This document shows, one piece after another, positions 4,926 through 7,072 of a stretch of 7,072 bases of DNA. Both the position numbers and the translations under genes were made by a program. The notes below the pieces were generated by a model. The model had not been told where the DNA came from and searched no databases. It worked only from the letters and a program-made list of their open reading frames with translations. The stretch is from the NCBI GenBank assembly GCA_947177715.1, contig CAMWVM010000079.1, positions 1 to 7,072 of the forward strand. Reading direction: 5' to 3'. The first letter of the stretch is position 1. Each line of letters starts with the position of its first letter. The stretch comes from an uncultured Ruminococcus sp. Its GTDB lineage: Bacteria; Bacillota; Clostridia; Oscillospirales; Ruminococcaceae.

Positions 4926-6869
4926 TTATTTCGCCTTTGTTCTGACTTCTTCAGTCAGCTTGGAAACTACATCGGCATATGGCATTGCAGGAATTTCGCC
5001 CTCTTTTCTTGAGCGAACAGTAACAGTATTAGTTTCAACTTCCTTATCGCCGACGATGAGCATATATGGAATTCTTTCAAGACGGGAAGCCTTGATCTTT
5101 GGACCGATATTTTCATCTCTGCTGTCAACGGTAACTCTCATGCCGTATGAGGCAAGCTCGTCAGCAAGCTTCTGTGCATATTCAACATGTTCCTGCTTAA
5201 TCGGCAGAATTCTTGCCTGTTCGGGAGCAAGCCACAAAGGAAGTACGCCTGCATATTTCTCAATAAGCAGTGCAAGCGTTCTTTCGTAACAGCCGATTGA
5301 GGTTCTGTGAATGATATAAGGATTTTTCATGCCGCCGTCCTTATCAACATACTCCATGCCAAATTTTTTCGCCAAAAGCATATCAATCTGTATAGTAATA
5401 AGCGTATCCTCTTTACCAAACACGTTTTTAATCTGAATATCAAGCTTAGGTCCGTAAAACGCTGCTTCATCTATTCCAACCTCATAGTCAAGTCCTATAT
5501 CGTCAAGGATTTTTTTCATAGCGCTTTGAGCCTCGTCCCACTGCTCTGGAGTACCTTCGTATTTGTCAGTACGGTTGGGATCCCATTGTGAGAATCTGTA
5601 AGATACGTCCTCATCAAGTCCTACTGTTTCAAGGCAGTATTTAGCAAGCTCTACACAGCCCTTAAACTCTTCTTCAAGCTGTTCAGGACGCAGAATCAGA
5701 TGTCCCTCGGAAATTGTGAACTGGCGAACTCTTATAAGTCCATGCATTTCACCGCTGTCTTCGTTTCTGAAAAGCGTTGATGTTTCGCCTAAACGCATTG
5801 GTAAATCTCTATAGGAGCGTTTTCTGTTCAAAAACACCTGATATTGGAAAGGACAAGTCATCGGACGAAGTGCAAAACATTCCTTGGTTTCATCGTTTGG
5901 GTCGCCCAAAACGAACATTCCGTCCAAATAGTGATCCCAGTGACCTGAAATCTTATAAAGCTCTCTCTTAGCCATGTAAGGTGTTTTTGTAAGCTGGTAA
6001 CCTCTTTTGTATTCCTCATCTTCAATCCATCTTTGCAGAGTTTGGATAACCTTTGCACCCTTCGGCAAAAGAAGCGGCAGTCCCTGTCCGATATAATCAA
6101 CAGTTGTGAAATATTCAAGCTCACGTCCGATTTTGTTGTGATCACGAAGCTTAGCTTCTTCTAATGCCTTTAGATGCTCGTCAAGCAATGAAGCCTTTGG
6201 AAAAGCAGTTCCGTATATACGGGAAAGTTGTTTTCCGTCCTCAGCCTTGCCCCAGTATGCGCCTGTGCATGAAAGCAGTTTTACCGCTTTAATCGGAGCA
6301 ACGTTCATAATGTGAGGTCCTGCACAAAGGTCAACAAAGTCACCCTGTTTGTAGAATGAAAGCTTTTCACCCTTGTCGTCGTGCTTGTGGATAAGCTCGA
6401 TTTTATAATCTTCCTTGCGTTCTTCCATAAGTTTAAGCGCTTCGTCAACAGGAAGTTCAAAACGTTCAAGTTCATATCCTTCCTTTGAAAGCTTTTTCAT
6501 TTCTTTTTCTATTTTTTCAAGGTCAGCAGGTGAAAAAGGCTTTTCTACCTCAAAATCATAGTAAAATCCGTTTTCGGTAGCAGGACCTCTTGCAAGCTTA
6601 GCTTCCGGGTAAAGATTTTTCACTGCCTGTGCCATAAGATGAGAAGCAGTATGCCAGAAAGTATCTTTTCCGTATTTTGAATCAAATGTAAGAACCTCGA
6701 ATTCACAGTCGCCGTCAACAATGGTGCGTAAGTCGCATATCTCGCCATTGATTTTTACACAGCAAGCTGCTTTGTAAAGTCCCATACCAATGCCTTTGAT
6801 AATTTCAGATGCAGGCATAGCATTTTCAATTTCTCTGACGCTGCCGTCTTTTAATGTCAGTTTAATCAT
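4926..6869 (-). CDS. thrS: Threonine-tRNA ligase
   Basis: This 647-residue class II synthetase has the full bacterial layout: TGS domain (about 1-62), editing domain (about 65-225), catalytic core (about 245-540) and anticodon-binding domain (about 548-640). The editing site is intact, with H73 and H77 (HTASH) and C182 and H186 (CAGPH), the same numbers as in E. coli, so mischarged Ser-tRNA should be cleared. The zinc ligands are C339, H390 and H521. Motif 2 gives R368 (FRNE) and motif 3 gives R530. Two core motifs differ from the usual enzyme. The segment normally QDDAH reads ISEGH (386-390), placing Glu388 where E. coli has Asp383. The WQCGTIQLD segment reads DTLITIQID (488-496), keeping the second Gln (Q494) and the Asp. 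The start has a perfect AGGAGG (6877-6882) seven bases upstream. The small gene follows at once. No T-box leader is visible in the 160 bases upstream, probably because a gene ends there. Confidence 0.97.
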   Translation of the reverse strand: MIKLTLKDGSVREIENAMPASEIIKGIGMGLYKAACCVKINGEICDLRTIVDGDCEFEVLTFDSKYGKDTFWHTASHLMAQAVKNLYPEAKLARGPATENGFYYDFEVEKPFSPADLEKIEKEMKKLSKEGYELERFELPVDEALKLMEERKEDYKIELIHKHDDKGEKLSFYKQGDFVDLCAGPHIMNVAPIKAVKLLSCTGAYWGKAEDGKQLSRIYGTAFPKASLLDEHLKALEEAKLRDHNKIGRELEYFTTVDYIGQGLPLLLPKGAKVIQTLQRWIEDEEYKRGYQLTKTPYMAKRELYKISGHWDHYLDGMFVLGDPNDETKECFALRPMTCPFQYQVFLNRKRSYRDLPMRLGETSTLFRNEDSGEMHGLIRVRQFTISEGHLILRPEQLEEEFKGCVELAKYCLETVGLDEDVSYRFSQWDPNRTDKYEGTPEQWDEAQSAMKKILDDIGLDYEVGIDEAAFYGPKLDIQIKNVFGKEDTLITIQIDMLLAKKFGMEYVDKDGGMKNPYIIHRTSIGCYERTLALLIEKYAGVLPLWLAPEQARILPIKQEHVEYAQKLADELASYGMRVTVDSRDENIGPKIKASRLERIPYMLIVGDKEVETNTVTVRSRKEGEIPAMPYADVVSKLTEEVRTKAK

Positions 6870-6876
6870 TTTTATT

Positions 6877-6882
6877 CCTCCT
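6877..6882 (-). promoter_or_regulatory. Perfect ribosome binding site for thrS
   Basis: AGGAGG on the - strand, seven bases before the thrS ATG, fixes the start codon. It sits in the 17-bp gap directly after the stop codon of the truncated upstream frame, as expected for a gene inside an operon. Confidence 0.9.
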
Positions 6883-6886
6883 GTAT

Positions 6887-7030
6887 TTATATATTATTAA
6901 AATATCCTGATTTGAATATTAAAATGTATCCCCATGTAAATATAGTTGCCGCAGTCAATATTTTAGCAATAAATGAAAGCGTTTTTCTTAAGTTAGGTTT
7001 TAATACACACTGTAAGTCACCGCTATTGTT
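6887..7030 (-). CDS. C-terminal end of an unidentified, probably membrane protein (5'-truncated by the contig end)
   Basis: On the - strand a frame is open from the right edge down to TAA at 6887-6889. The last 47 codons (from 7030) lie in apparently genomic sequence and encode a basic segment (KPNLRKT), then a hydrophobic stretch of about 20 residues (SFIAKILTAATIFTWGYILI) and a short tail ending GYFNNI. This looks like one transmembrane helix near the C terminus. The stop lies 17 bases before thrS, with the thrS ribosome site in between, which suggests cotranscription. Codons above 7031 derive from adapter sequence and must be ignored. Too little is left to name a family. A chance open frame in AT-rich leader DNA is the alternative, since 47 stop-free codons are unlikely but not impossible. 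Confidence 0.5.
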   Translation of the reverse strand, partial: NNSGDLQCVLKPNLRKTLSFIAKILTAATIFTWGYILIFKSGYFNNI

Positions 7031-7031
7031 T

Positions 7032-7072
7032 CTGACTCTAATACACATCTCCGCCCCCAGCAGCCTCCTGAG
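7032..7072. other. Illumina Nextera adapter plus index remnant (artefact, not genome)
   Basis: Aligned without gaps, 7032-7065 matches 27 of 34 bases of the Nextera transposase adapter as seen in read-through. This includes 17 of 19 bases of the mosaic end CTGTCTCTTATACACATCT and the run ATACACATCTCCG without error. The following seven bases, TCCTGAG, equal the first seven of the common i7 index TCCTGAGC (N704), exactly where an index belongs. On the - strand the region translates to MCIRVR, close to the MCIRDR peptide familiar from adapter-contaminated protein records. The mismatches fit low-quality read tails at a contig end. Confidence 0.93.

Noticed and set aside
5307..5591. Open frames opposite thrS, and similar frames opposite or within paaK, cysK and the U32 gene
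   Set aside because: They lie wholly inside confidently identified genes in other frames, lack ribosome sites and have low-complexity, non-protein-like composition.
6974..6987. Second cre-like site, TGAAAGCGTTTTTC
   Set aside because: It matches 12 of 14 consensus positions, but both mismatches fall at the end of one half-site and it lies inside the probable coding end of the gene upstream of thrS.
6870..7031. T-box leader for thrS
   Set aside because: The - strand upstream of thrS has no TGGNACCGCG-like T-box sequence and no terminator/antiterminator pair. A stop codon and ribosome site occupy the last 20 bases, so a T-box is not supported.
1..7072. CRISPR arrays, insertion sequences, tRNA/rRNA genes, prophage or defence genes
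   Set aside because: No regularly spaced repeats, transposase-like frames, terminal inverted repeats flanking a gene, cloverleaf-like segments or recognisable defence domains were seen. The coding space is filled by housekeeping genes.

Overview
The window is AT-rich DNA with strong AGGAGG-type ribosome binding sites, sigma-A-like promoters and compact hairpin-plus-T-run terminators. Together with the gene content (a clostridial-type threonyl-tRNA synthetase variant, a TrhP-type U32 protein, a PaaK-type arylacetate-CoA ligase), this points to an anaerobic Firmicute of class Clostridia, probably a gut member of the Ruminococcaceae/Oscillospiraceae or a relative. The family placement is inference.

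Layout, left to right. (1) A U32-family protein on the + strand, missing about 35 N-terminal residues at the left edge; it is most likely the tRNA U34 hydroxylation protein TrhP. (2) A short intergenic region holding a textbook TTGACA-17-TATAAT promoter, with a 16-bp perfect palindrome and a second inverted repeat beside it. (3) A stand-alone membrane-associated sugar-phosphate transferase of the PglC/WbaP type on the + strand. (4) A bidirectional terminator shared with (5) paaK on the - strand. (6) A 317-bp AT-rich divergent control region containing several small dyads and the cysK promoter. (7) cysK on the + strand. (8) A second bidirectional terminator shared with (9) a 104-residue unidentified protein on the - strand. 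That gene starts 4 bp after (10) thrS, also on the - strand. (11) The last codons of an upstream - strand gene, missed by length-based ORF calling, end 17 bp before thrS. (12) At the extreme right edge, about 41 bases that match an Illumina Nextera transposase adapter plus the start of an index sequence. These are a library or assembly artefact, not genome.

The genes do not form one pathway. They are housekeeping and metabolic units in separate transcription units: tRNA modification, lipid-linked glycan initiation, aromatic acid activation, cysteine synthesis, and tRNA charging with a small companion gene. I found no defence system, mobile element, CRISPR array, RNA gene or riboswitch. The points most worth a second look are the adapter at the contig end, the substituted threonine-binding motif in ThrS, the densely decorated promoter of the orphan sugar transferase, the small protein coupled to thrS, and the likely truncated membrane gene upstream of thrS.
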